Assembly (NCBI GenBank): GCA_036346395.1
Contig: CM070615.1
Span: 26,469,282 to 26,533,281 of the forward strand
Reading direction: 5' to 3'
DNA length: 64,000 bases
Source: Hsuehochloa calcarea
Lineage: Eukaryota > Streptophyta > Magnoliopsida > Poales > Poaceae
Within the stretch, counting starts at the first letter, position 1, and each line of letters begins with the position of its first letter. Below, in pieces: positions 11,559 to 23,962 of this stretch. The notes below the pieces were generated by a model that saw only the letters and a list, made by a program, of their open reading frames with translations, was not told the origin of the DNA and made no database searches. A program made the position numbers and the translations under genes.

Positions 11559-14500
11559 TGTAACAGCCCCAATTTTAATAAACAGTAATTATATGCATTT
11601 TATATTACATTTGTTATTTCTGAAGCATTTGCATACATTTTGCATTTGTAAATATCCTAATCAAAGTCTAATGGGTAATTCCAATCACAACTCCAAAGAG
11701 AGACAACAATAAATACTTATGAAATTCTCTGAGAAATAATTTAATTAAAAACCTTACAATGTTTATCATAAGTAACAATCTTCTCAATACAAGTAAAACA
11801 AGAATTTATTTACATCAGATCATATTATGTTTTACAACTTTGAGTAATTTACAAAAATGTTAAAATAAAACTTGCATTGCATGTCTTCTAAAGCCTTCCT
11901 TGAAATCTTGCAGTCCATCGTTGTCCAGCCAAATCATCTTCTTCGACCCAATCCAAACACCATTTGCGTACTCCATAGTTCGCAAACCAATCAAAAGACC
12001 ATTAGTTGTTCAAAAGCAAGATAATAGAGTTAGAATAAAATAAATTGCCGTCAAGATACCATAGGAATCATCATGTTCCTCGATCTACCTAGATTAGTCG
12101 GCACCTTGAGTATCGCGACTACCCACACCAACTGGGTTAACCGCATCTTGGCTTTTCAAGTCACCTAGGCTAACCTGCATTAGTCGGCACCGGATACCCA
12201 AGATACCTAGACTAACCTAAGTAAATCAAGACCGCCTTATCTCCGTAGGTTCTCATCATTCGGCATTTAGAGAAATCCAAAACCTCACGATATCGAATTG
12301 CCTCAATTGTCGCAAATCCATTGCATAAGGAATTGCTAGCCAATAAACCAAAAATGCCCGAGCCCAAAAATATCCGGAGCCATCCGATAAGCACAAATGC
12401 ATGAGCCTCATTTGCAAATTGCAATGATACCATTTGCCTCCCCAAGCCAAGCACCACCACCAAGACTACCAAAGCACCACCACCAACCAAGGCAACAAAA
12501 GCAGAGCCAAGAAACACTGTGGACAAAGACCCCTTCCAGAGATTTCCAAACCTCACTGAAACCAGCAGAAGCAACCCATTTCATTCTCAGCCCAATCCTC
12601 CTCAAGCCACACCCATTTCCATCTCTTCTCGTATAAGAATGAAGGCAAAACCACCAAGCCACCACATCCCACACCAAGAGAAGCAGAGCCAAGGCAATCA
12701 AGAGCAAGACAATCAAAGCAAAGTCCAGAGCAAATCAACATGCCAAGCCAAGCCAAGATCACCATCATCAACTGATGTCGCAACCACCAAGGCAAGCCAA
12801 GAAAGCAGCAGAGCCAGAGCAAGAGGAGGAAGGAAGCCAGAGCAAGAGGAGGAAAGAAGCATCAGGAGCCAGAAGCTGTGGAGGAGGGGAGCACCAGCAG
12901 AAGGGCCCTGAGGGGAGCACCAAAGACAAAGCCAAGATCGCAACCCTCTTCTTCCCATTTCTAAATTCATCAAGAGGTAACCCCAACCCATATCGCTTGG
13001 CACCGCAAAGATTCAAGATGCATCACTTGCACATCATCAATCATCGTGTTTCAATAGAATCAATTCCGGATCTCAAGAGAACAATCAAGATAGCTCTCGG
13101 TTCATTTTTCATCATCACAGAGCAAGAGGGGTAGGGTAGAGAGAGAGATCACCGAGGTATTACCTCGGTGGCAACCAACCCAACACCCACCTCCACCATC
13201 GAGAGTATTCACCACCTCGATGGATCTCCATGAACATGCATTCATAAATAATCAATAAGCATTAATCTCAAATCAACCGATTTTGCTAAAAATCATCATA
13301 GCTGAAATCAAATTAGAATGGGGAACCAACCGCAAGAGACCGAGGTAGGATTGGGGCGGCTCGAGGAGCCAAGGCGGCATGGCCGGGAGGCCGAGCCGCC
13401 AAGCCAAGGCACTGGAGCAAAGTAGCCTGGGTGCGAGCCGTAGTCGGCGGCGGCGCCAAGCACCAAGCCACCGAGGGGAGCAAAGAAGTGCTCGGGCGAT
13501 CTGCACGGGCGAAGAAGGAGGCGCGCATGGCCTTGGCCGCGCCAGAGAAAGAGGAGGAGGCGAGGGGCGCAGAGGGGAGAGAGCGGCCGAGCCGAGAGAG
13601 AGAGAGCCTGGTCGAGCCTGCTGGCCAGGGGCGCAGGTGGCAGGAATGAGCGGAGCCTGGAGCGAGGAGCGCTGGCACAGTAAGGGAGCGAGGGAGCGCA
13701 GAGGGCGAAGGAGCCGAGAGGAGACCGAGGCCGAGAGAGAGAGAGAGAGAGACATAGAAGGGGAAGAGAGGCGGCGGCCAAGGATAAGGGGGAGATGGAA
13801 GCATCGGCCGGGAGCTAGGGTTAGAAATAGGAGGGGAAAAGTAATTAGAGTAGGTAATTAGGAAATAAAGTATTTTGTAGTTTAAGTGTAGAATAAAAAT
13901 TGGAATTAAAGAATTTGTGTAAATAAATTTTAGTGTTTTGTAAATGGCTATAGTTTAGCTGTTTAAATTGATGTTAATTAGTAAGTATTATTAATATCAT
14001 ATCAATATTGCAATCGATCTAAGTTTTAGCAGCACGCAAATAAATATCTGTAACTCGACTCTTAGAAAATAAAATCAAGCGTAGTGTATGTAATTTAATC
14101 TGAGCCTTTAGGGATGAATTGACCGCCATTAGAATTCACTCGATTAAATTCAACGACCTGTTGTATTATAGGTTATTCGAAATACATTAATTAAATCAAG
14201 CACTGCGACTGTAGATAATAGATGTGTACACAATCACCATCAAAGTCCACAAAGAAGAGAGCATATTAGATGATTGATATTGATTGTAGGATCATTGTGG
14301 TTGTATACCTAGAATACCGGAGAGAGTGTTTGTGAGTACTAGGTGTCCTGTTAAGGAAAACAACATCACCTAAACTCTAGGTATTGTCGGTCATTATAAT
14401 TCCACCGTAAATTGAATTAACTTTAACCACCCATAAGAAATTGAATTTTTATTAAATTAAAATCTATACCTAAATGCATCTAGAATCATAACCTCATTAA

Positions 14501-16440
14501 AATGTAATTATCATGCATTTTCGAGCATTTTGGATTTCTATATGTTATCGGTGTTTATTTGCTATTGTATTTTCTTTTAGATTCGAATTGCGCGACGAAC
14601 GATAATGCCTACAATAGTGAACAAGTGGACTTCTACCAAGGCAAGCATCCTCTTTGCACCATGTTGATCCCAATTTTTGAATCAGATTTACAAAACACAA
14701 GTGATATTTGTTGCATGCTAATTTTCTTAAAAATTAATTGTGAGTCATCAATAGGTAGTTATAACTCGACAATTGTGGTTTACCTTGAATTGATCATACA
14801 CTCAACCTAAGGTAGTTTGTGGTGATATAATATTAAATTTCAATTTTGCTTAGCCATGCAGTCCATAGAACGGTAGTGTTTGGCAGGCTTATCTTGTCAA
14901 ACACTGGGAACAACAAATACATTTTTATTTTTGTTGATTCTTTGTTCGCTTTATTTAAACCTGAAATGAATCTAAATCTTGTTGTTAAACTTAATTCAAA
15001 TCTGGACAAGTGGATGTTAGTGATGGTGCCTAGTGCACGAGAATGGGAACTGTGGATGTCTTGTCTGGATTGATTAAGGACTGAACTCTGACGGCCCAAT
15101 TCAAGCCCCAACGCATTTCCACACGCAGATGTATGGGTATTGCTTGGTTAAGTAAAGGGTTAATATTATTGAGTTGGATACGTGAGAGTAAGGACATGTG
15201 TATTGATTTCATATGGCATAGATGCTTAAGTCTTCGGCCGTGTCGTATGCCATGTGGAGCTTATATCGATATCGATGTTCTTAGAAGGGTAAGGGCGTAG
15301 ATGTGTTACATCGCATGTACGCATCTTCAGGCCCGATCATGTGTAATATGTGTGGCTAACACGAGTTTGCATTTAATTGACTGGTCGGCATTCCTCGCAT
15401 ACAACATGTGAACCTCGGCTGAATATATGCTATCACCGTTGTTTAATCGGGACTGGCCACATGGGTCATCCAACTCAATGGTGTTAACTTGTTGAAAAAT
15501 ACCGAATTTTAGTTTACCCGGCCGGCATACCAAAGGAAGTGTGCTATTGTTCTAGATGGCTTACGGGCTAACTAAATCGTGTGGGTAAAGATGTACACCC
15601 CTGCAGGGATTAAAACTATTCGAATAGCCGTGTCCACGGTTACGGACAACGCTTGGATTGATGTCACCAGATAGAATTTGCTCTAATTTTGGGTTTTGGG
15701 AATTATTAATTTCGACATGATAGTGAGTCATGCAATTTATTGTTAGTGGTTGTAGCCACTTGATTTTGATACTAATTATGATCATACTTTTATTTAATTA
15801 CTGTTTTAATCCAAATTGATTTATTAAATTGCTTTACTAAAACCTAGCAAGTGTAGGTTAAGATGTATTGCTTTATGCAAAATTTAACCATTATAACCTT
15901 CCTGTTGTTAACCTTATGCATCTAAAAATTCTAATCCTTTGTATAGGACCTCTCAGACACTTTATTTTAAATAGTTTGTGTAAGTCTTGCTGAGTACCTT
16001 CCGCACTCAAGTGGAATTTTCCACTTGTTGCGGTAAAGAACGCCCTAGGTAATATTTCAAATTGACGCAGCTACGCTGGTACTTCGCTTTAATCCCAGTC
16101 AAGTTGCCCTTGGGTTGTGGCGCTCCACTGGGAAGTCTATTTTATTACTTCCTTTTTCATTTATGATTTACTTAATGTTTCCGCTGTAAATTTTTATTAA
16201 TGTATTCCAATTGTGTATGCTTGTGATATAATGTTGTAAGGATATGTCTATGTTAGCAGCTCATCCTGGGAGCTAACATGAGAGGCATATCCGGGAACCT
16301 GAATATTGGAATTATACCTTGTTAATGATTATACTTCTAGTATTATTTTTAATTGAGACTTGATTGTTCTTGATTAAAAATTTTACTTTTGGTATGATTA
16401 TTAATTTGGTATAAACCTCCAATATTCCGGGGTCCTCACA
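11559..16440 (+). repeat. 5' LTR of element L (4882 bp)
   Basis: The LTR begins TGTAACAGCCCC and ends GGGGTCCTCACA. It is AT-rich at both ends, with a GC- and purine-rich block at about 12390-13850 that includes runs of GAG/GA near 13560-13760. The block opens many short frames (Ser-Leu-Ser or Arg-Glu-Arg types) that also occur in the other LTR and show no domain. A motif shared with S1 and E (TATTCGAATAGCCGTGTCC) lies at 15618-15636. Confidence 0.92.
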
Positions 16441-16444
16441 GCGT

Positions 16445-16456
16445 TGGTATCAGAGC
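16445..16456 (+). other. Primer binding site of element L
   Basis: TGGTATCAGAGC, four bases after the 5' LTR end. It is complementary to the 3' end of plant initiator tRNA-Met, the usual primer for these elements. Confidence 0.9.
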
Positions 16457-18715
16457 TGTGTTGACTGTAGGTTAAAGCCGTAACAATGGACGATGTTAGG
16501 AATTTGGTTTGCAAAAAGTATTTTCCAAACTATCAAAATTTGGGCAAAAATATAAGTAATATGATTCTTTTATTTCTTACCCATCCTAGCATCTAATTCT
16601 TATCTCATAATTCATTTGATTTGTGCAAATCAAATTTTCTCCGTTGTTCGTCTCTTTTCTCCAACAGTAGACACGCTAAGTAGTCAACTGGTGAGGGCAA
16701 TGGTAGCAAGCCGAGAAGATGTTGTTTTCTCGCCAGATTAGGATTAATTTAGGGGTTATTTTTAGATTGTATACACCCTAATTATATTGTAGACGCTGAA
16801 TTTTGGAATATAATTAATTGCTTTCTTTTGTTCCAAGTAGTTGTGTATCACCTACAGGCAGTAGGTATGGCAACTATATCGAAAAACTAATTGTGGTTCA
16901 ATTGAATCTTGTACTGGCCTTGAGCCTTAGTACACCCATTTGGATCTTGAGTTGCATGGTTTTGGAATTATGCATCCATAATATGACTTATTGTCTCAGG
17001 GTTGCCCGCTTACTTATCTTATGCTTATCCTTTCCTCATTTCATTTCTTATGCACCATCATGTTTAAGGGGGGTAGAGAATACCCCAATATATGTGTTAG
17101 GCATCATAATTCCTACACTTTGATCATGCATATAGTCTTAAGTTAATTTAAGCATATCGATTATTCAGATTGTTAGCAAGAATCATAACTAAAAATGATT
17201 TATATAAATTAAGATGCATGATTAGTATTTCATCTTAGTGTGTAAAAGCATGAAAATGACTAGTCTATTGCAATATAAATTGAAATTTGCTTTAGCTTAA
17301 GATTGTTAGCTAAATTGGAATTTAACAACTTGCCATGCTTATATAGATTTCTTGTTTGAACTTAAAAATTTGAAGGTCATCAATGTGTAGTTTGATATGT
17401 TAGATTGTGTTAAATTAAACAACATGTCTATCTTTTAAATTGTTAATGAGTGAAGATGTCATAACATGAGCTGATGATAGTTTATTTTTTTTATTTTATT
17501 ATTGTTGTTCAATTAAAAGTAATTAGAATAGAGTAAGTTATACCGGTAGTTTTATACTCTTTGTCAAAGCAAAAAGCCATTCTTTGTTATTGAGTAATTT
17601 TGACTTAGATAGCTGGAACTGTTCTCTAGTGTCCGTAAGTAATTTATAATCTTGAGAATTTTATTTGAGCACATGATAGTGTGTATTTTCCAAATATATT
17701 TTTCTCAAAAGATTAATGAATTTATTTTGTCTAGGAATTAATTTGAATACCTTGCAAAACTGTTCTAACCATTTTTGAAATGTAGAATTAATAGGAAGGT
17801 TTAAACTGCTAGTATCTAGTTTTCTAGTGCTTAGTATCACCTAACTAACCTGCCATAAGTTTTCTGTAATCTTTGAACCTAATTTCATTAGTGTTTGAGC
17901 CCTAGGACTTGTTTTCTGTCTGAATTGATTTACCGATCAAAACCTGAACATGATGTGTAGAATAAATTCTTCTGATAATGTTAGAATCCTAGCAATACTC
18001 CTGAATTTACCTAGCTAATTTAGTAATTTTTCCAAACCCTATTTGTTCACCAGTAGCAGTTAAAAACAAGTGGTGAAATTAATTGTTTTGGTTGTTAAGG
18101 ACCAGATCATGGTAGTATGAGTTCATATTATTTGTTAAATCTTATGCTCACCCAATCTCAATAAAATTGGCTGTTTATAGTTTGGTAGAATCATGTAAGT
18201 AGGCATGTGAGTCCTTGCACTCACTAAATAACTCTGATTTTTTTTAAGGAATTGATTGCATTTTTGCATCTCTGCATGCATTCACCTAATGCATTTTTCT
18301 CCAAATCGGGCAATTAGAATTAGCAAAACAAGGGTTAAGTGAGGCTACCAAAGAACCCCGCTTTGTCTTCTCTAAGTCGTCAGATACAACCTTCCTATAT
18401 TATACTAGGTTACCATTTAACCAACCATTATGAACCCTCTCTTTAGGTAACCTCTTCTCTCGAGATAGTTGGTAGATTTTCATCCTACCTAAGAAGAGGT
18501 GAAACTCGACATGTTTGAAGTACCTTCAATCAAGAAAGGAAAGGTTAAACAAAACTTTCTGCTTAGAACCTAAAATGAAGGATAGCCTCACATGATTCGG
18601 ATTTGAGTTCGGGTTGTGAATAAAAATCAAGTGTGACCCTAGGACCAAACCTAGCTAGTTTGCCATAACCTTTGTCCCAATTTCGAACCACCTAATCTCT
18701 GGGACTAGATTACAT

Positions 18716-18730
18716 TTAAGGGGGTAGGTT
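18716..18730 (+). other. Polypurine tract of element L
   Basis: TTAAGGGGGTAGGTT immediately before the TG start of the 3' LTR. Confidence 0.85.
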
Positions 18731-21700
18731 TGTAATGACCCCAATTTTAATAAGCAAGAATTATATGCATTTTATATTACATTTGTTATTTCAAGCATTT
18801 GCATACATTTTGCATTTGTAAATATCCTAATCAAAGTCTAATGGGTAATTCCAATCACAACTCCAAAGAGAGACAACAATAAATACTTATGAAATTCTCT
18901 CGAGAAATAATTTAATTAAAAACCTTACAATGTTTATCATAAGTAACAATCTTCTCAATACAAGTAAAACAAGAATTTATTTACATCGATCATATTATGT
19001 TTTACAACTTTGAGTAATTTACAAAAATGTTAAAATAAAACTTGCATTGCATGTCTTCTAAAGCCTTCCTTGAAATCTTGCCATCCATCGTTGTCCACCA
19101 AATCATCTTCTTCGACCCAATCCAAACACCATTTGCACCCATAGTTCGCAAACCAATCAAAAGACCATTAGTTGTTCAAAAGCAAGATAATAGAGTTAGA
19201 ATAAAATAAATTGCCGTCAAGATACCATAGGAATCATCGCGTTCCTCGATCTACCTAGATTAGTCGGCACCTTGAGTATCGCGACTACCCATACCAACTC
19301 GGGTTAACCAAGATCTTGGCTTTTCAAGTCACCTAGGCTAACCTGCATTAGTCGGCACCGGATACCCAAGATACCTAGACTAACCTAAGTAAATCGGCAC
19401 CGCCTTATCTCCGTGAGGTTCTCATCATTCGGCATTTAGAGAAATCCAAAACCTCACGATATCGAATTGCCTCAATTGTCGCAAATCCATTGCATAAGGA
19501 ATTGCTAGCCAATAAACCAAAAATGCCCCTGACCCAAAAATATCCGGAGCCATCCGATAAGCACAAATGCATGAGCCTCATTTGCAAATTGCAATGATAC
19601 TCATTTGCCTCCCTGCCAAGCACCACCACCAAGACCGGTCAAAGCACCACCAACCATCGAAGGCAACAAAAGCAGAGCCAAAGAAACACTGTGGACAAGA
19701 CACCTCTTCCAGAGATTTCCAAACCTCATCTGCAAAACCAAAGAAGCAACCCATTTCATTCTCAGCAACCAATCCTCCTCAAGCCACACCCATTTCCATC
19801 TCTTCTCGTATAAGAATGAAGGCAAAACCACCAAGCCACCACATCCCACACCAAGAGAAGCTGTGAGCCAAGGCAATCAAGAGCAAGACAATCAAAGCAA
19901 AGTCCAGAGCAAATCAACATGCCAAGCCAAGCCAAAGATCACCATCATCAACTGATGTCGCAACCACCAAGGCAAGCCAAAAGAAGCAGCAGCCAGAGCA
20001 AGAGGAGGAAGGAAGCCAGGAGCAAGAGGAGGAAAGAAGCATCAGGAGCCAGAAGCTCAGGAGGAGGGGAGCACCAGCAGAAGGGCCCGAGGGGAGCACC
20101 AAAGACAAAGCCAAGACGCAACCCTCTTCTTCCCACCCTAAATTCATCAAGAGGTAACCCCAACCCATATCGGTTGGCACCGCAAAGATTCAAAGATGCA
20201 TCACTTGCACATCATCAATCATCGTGTTTCAATAGAATCAATTCGGATCTCAAGAGAACAATCAAGATAGCTCTCGGTTCATTTTTCATCATCACAGAGC
20301 AAGAGGGGTAGGGTAGAGAGAGATCACCGAGGTATTACCTCGGTGGCAACCGAACCCAACACCCACCTCCACCATCGAGAGCATTCACCACCTCGATGGA
20401 TCTCCATGAACATGCATTCATAAATAATCAATAAGCATTAATCTCAAATCAACCGATTTTGCTAAAAATCATCATAGTTGAAATCAAATTAGAATGGGGA
20501 ACCAACCGCGAAGAGACCGAGGTAGGATTGGGGCGGTTCGAGGAGCCAAGGCAGGCGGTGGCCGGGAGGCCGAGCCGCCAAGCCAAGGCACCTGAGCAAA
20601 GTAGCCTGGGGTCGAGCTGAGTCGGCGGCGGCGCCAAGCACCAAGCCACCGAGGGGAGCAAAGATGGTGCTGGGGCGATCTCGCACCGGGCGAAGAGGAG
20701 GCGGCGCATGGCCTTCGGCCGCGCCAGAAAGAGGAGGAGGCGAGGGGCGCAGAGGGGAGAGAGCAGAGAGAGCCGAGAGGAGAGAGCCTGGGCCAGCAGC
20801 AAGGCCAATGCAGCCATGAGCTGAGGCAAGAGAGCGCTGTGGCAGTCAGGCCAGCAGAGGGAGCAGGGAGCGCAGAGGGCGAAGGAGCCGAGAGGAGACT
20901 GAGGCCGAGAGAGAGAGAGAGACAGAGAGACATAGAAGGGGGAAGAGAGGCGTCGGCCGAAGGATAAGGGGGGGGAGATGGAAGCATCGGCCGGGAGCTA
21001 GGGTTAGAAATAGGAGGGGAAAAGTAATTAGAGTAGGTAATTAGGAAATAAAGTATTTTGTAGTTTAAGTGTAGAATAAAAATTGGAATTAAAGAATTTG
21101 TGTAAATAAATTTTAGTGTTTTGTAAATGGCTATAGTTTAGTTGTTTAAATTGATGTTAATTAGTAAGTATTATTAATATCATATCAATATTGCAATCGA
21201 TCTAAGTTTTAGCAACATGCAAATAAATATCTCAGAATCGACTCTTAGAAAATAAAATCAAGCGTAGTGTATGTAATTTAATCTGAGCCTTTAGGGATGA
21301 ATTGACCGCCATTAGAATTCACTCGATTAAATTCAACGACCTGTTGTATTATAGGTTATTCGAAATACATTAATTAAATCAAGCATCGCGATGTAGATAA
21401 TAGATGTGTACACAATCACCATCAAAGTCCAGAAAGAAGAGAGCATATTAGATGATTGATATTGTTGTAGGATCATTGTGGTTGTATACCTAGAATACCC
21501 GAGAGAGTGTTTGTGAGTACTAGGTGTCTGTTAAGGAAAACAACATCACCTAAACTCTAGGTATTGTCACCATTATAATTCCACCGTAAATTGAATTAAC
21601 TTTAACCACCCATAAGAAATTGAATTTTTATTAAATTAAAATCTATACCTAAATGCATCTAGAATCATAACCTCATTAAAATGTAATTATCATGCATTTT

Positions 21701-23600
21701 GAGCATTTTGGATTTCTATATGTTATCGGTGTTTATTTGCTATTGTATTTTCTTTTTAGATTCTGAATTGCGCGACGTAAACGATAATGCCTACAATAGT
21801 GAACAAGTGGACTTCTACCAAGGCAAGCATCCTCTTTGCACCATGTTGATCCCAATTTTTGAACTGTAGATTTACAAAACACAGTGATACTGTTGCATGC
21901 TAATTTTCTTAAAAATTAATTGTGAGCTGTCAATAGGTAGTTATAACCTGACAATTGTGGTTTACCTTGAATTGATCATACACTCAACCTAAGGTAGTTT
22001 GTGGTGATATAATATTAAATTTCAATTTTGCTTAGCCATGCAGTCCATAGAACGGTAGTGTTTGGCAGGCTTATCTTGTCAAACCTGGGGAACAACAAAT
22101 ACATTTTTATTTTTGTTGATTCTTTGTTCGATTTATTTAAACTCAAATGAATCTAAATCTTGTTGTTAAACTTAATTCAAATCGACAAGTGGATGTTAGT
22201 GATGGTGCCTAGTGCACGAGAATGGGAACCTGTGGATGTCTTGTCCGGATTGATTAAGGACCAACTCGACGGCCAATTCAAGCCCCAACGCATTTCCACA
22301 CGCAGTGTATGGGCGCTGCTTGGTTAAGTAAAGGGTTAATATTATTGAGTTGGATACAGAGAGTAAGCACATGTGTATTGATTTCATATGGCATAGATGC
22401 TTAAGTCTTCGGCCGTGTCGTATGCCATGTGGAGCTTATATCGATATCGATGTTCTTAGAAGGGTAAGGGCGTAGATGTGTTACATCGCATGTACGCACC
22501 TTCAGGCCCGATCATGTGTAATATGTGTGGCTAACACGAGTTTGCATTTAATTGACTGGTCGGCATTCCTCGTATAAACATGTGAACCTCGGCTGAATAT
22601 ATGCTATCACCGTTGTTTAATCGGATCGCCACATGGGTCATCCAACTCAATGGTGTTAACTTGTTGAAAATACCGAATTTTAGTTTACCCTACGCGCATA
22701 CCAAAGGAAGTGTGCTATTGTTCTAGATGGCTTACTGCTAACTAAATCGTGGGTAAAGATGTACACCCTCGCAGGATTAAAACTATTCGAATAGCCGTGT
22801 CCACTGCTACGACAACGCTTGGATTGATGTCACTGATAGAATTTGCTCTAATTTTGGGTTTTGGGAATTATTAATTTCGACATGATAGTGAGTCATGCAA
22901 TTTATTGTTAGTGGTTGTAGCCACTTGATTTTGATACTAATTATGATCATACTTTTATTTAATTACTGTTTTAATCCAAATTGATTTATTAAATTGCTTT
23001 ACTAAAACCTAGCAAGTGTAGGTTAAGATGTATTGCTTTATGCAAAATTTAACCATTATAACCTTCCGTTGTTAACCTTATGCATCTAAAAATTCTAATC
23101 CTTTGTATAGGACCTCTCGGACACTTTATTTTAAATAGTTTGTGTAAGTCTTGTCGAGTACCTTCCGTACTCAAGTGGATTTTTCCACTTGTTGCGTGTA
23201 AAGAACGCCCTAGGTAATATTTCAAATTGACGCAGATTACGCTGGTACTTCGCTTTAATCGATCAAGTTGCCCTTGGGTTGTGGCGCCCACCGGAAGTCT
23301 ATTTTATTACTTCCTTTTCATTTATGATTTACTTAATGTTTCACAGTAAATTTTTATTAATGTATTCCAATTGTGTATGCTTGTGATATAATGTTGTAAG
23401 GATATGTCTATGTTAGCAGCTCATCCTGGGAGCTAACATGAGAGGCATATCCGGGAACCTGAATATTGGAATTATACCTTGTTAATGATTATACTTCTAG
23501 TATTATTTTTAATTGAGACTTGATTGTTCTTGATTAAAAATTTTACTTTTGGTATGATTATTAATTTGGTATAAACCTCCAATATTCCGGGGTCCTCACA
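18731..23600 (+). repeat. 3' LTR of element L (4870 bp)
   Basis: It matches 11559-16440 end to end, beginning TGTAATGACCCC and ending GGGGTCCTCACA, followed by the right TSD AATAC. Differences from the 5' copy are mostly 1-4 base insertions, deletions or swaps near CTG, CAG and CG, while AT-rich stretches are identical. The GC-rich block is at about 19590-21000. Confidence 0.92.
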
Positions 23601-23957
23601 AATACTTCCCAAGTGACTGGTCCCTACATTGAGGTCCTAGCAGACAGAACCCCTTCCCACCAGATATCTGCTTGGCTCTTCAGCTGGAAGGCCACGAACC
23701 GCGCCTTCCGCGCAGAAGTCATCTCTAACACCCCGAACTCTCTTTCCATGTACCTTAACCAATCTGCAGCCTGAACCGGAGTACTTGCCCCGTCAAAGGT
23801 GTCCAAACGAAGTGACATCCACTCGCGGAGACTCATCCTAATCTCGGGTGGAACTGGTGCAGCAACCGGTTCCGCAGCTAGTGCAGCTACCGCAGGAAGG
23901 GTTGCCTGCACTTGTTGACGGAGTTGCTGGTTCTCCCTCTGAGGATTCTGAATGATA
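23601..23957 (-). pseudogene. Element C gag, N-terminal middle fragment
   Basis: The minus-strand frame encodes a proline/alanine-rich stretch and then the gypsy gag segment (RLDTFDGASTPVQAADWL, followed by QADIWWEGV). It lies between the insertions of T on its N-terminal side and L on its C-terminal side. The first five bases (23601-23605) are the right TSD of L and the next five after it (23958-23962) the left TSD of T. Upstream gag sequence continues at 41301-41506. Confidence 0.88.
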
Positions 23958-23962
23958 ACAGC
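23958..23962. other. Left TSD of copia array T (ACAGC)
   Basis: ACAGC here pairs with ACAGC at 41296-41300. No such duplication is seen at the inner LTR2, so the array has one target site. Confidence 0.9.

Larger units (their letters stand above)
16441..18730 (+). mobile_element. Internal region of element L, no coding domain
   Basis: This 2.29 kb AT-rich stretch holds the PBS at its left and the PPT at its right. The longest plus frame (16818-17123) has no gag, protease, RT or integrase motif. I see no recognisable gene here. Confidence 0.85.
11559..23600 (+). mobile_element. Non-coding large-LTR retrotransposon L (LARD-like), 12.0 kb
   Basis: L has two LTRs of about 4.88 kb (11559-16440 and 18731-23600) around a 2.29 kb internal region, with a perfect 5-bp TSD AATAC. 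The PBS (16445-16456) matches the initiator-methionine tRNA type, and a PPT lies at 18716-18730. The internal region has no gag or pol domain on either strand, so it would depend on enzymes from another element. The structure resembles the LARD class described in cereals; here the internal region is shorter than one LTR. The two LTRs are nearly identical over long stretches, so insertion is fairly recent. It lies in opposite orientation to its host C. Confidence 0.9.

Noticed and set aside
13273..13861. Several 130-160 codon frames in a GC-rich block of the L LTR (again near 20449-20987)
   Set aside because: They come from GA- and CT-rich repeats, overlap in many frames, and differ by frameshifts between the two LTR copies, so there is no sign of selection on protein.
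16818..17123. 101-codon frame in the interior of L as a possible gene
   Set aside because: Composition is AT-rich, no gag or pol motif is present, and no supporting features are seen.
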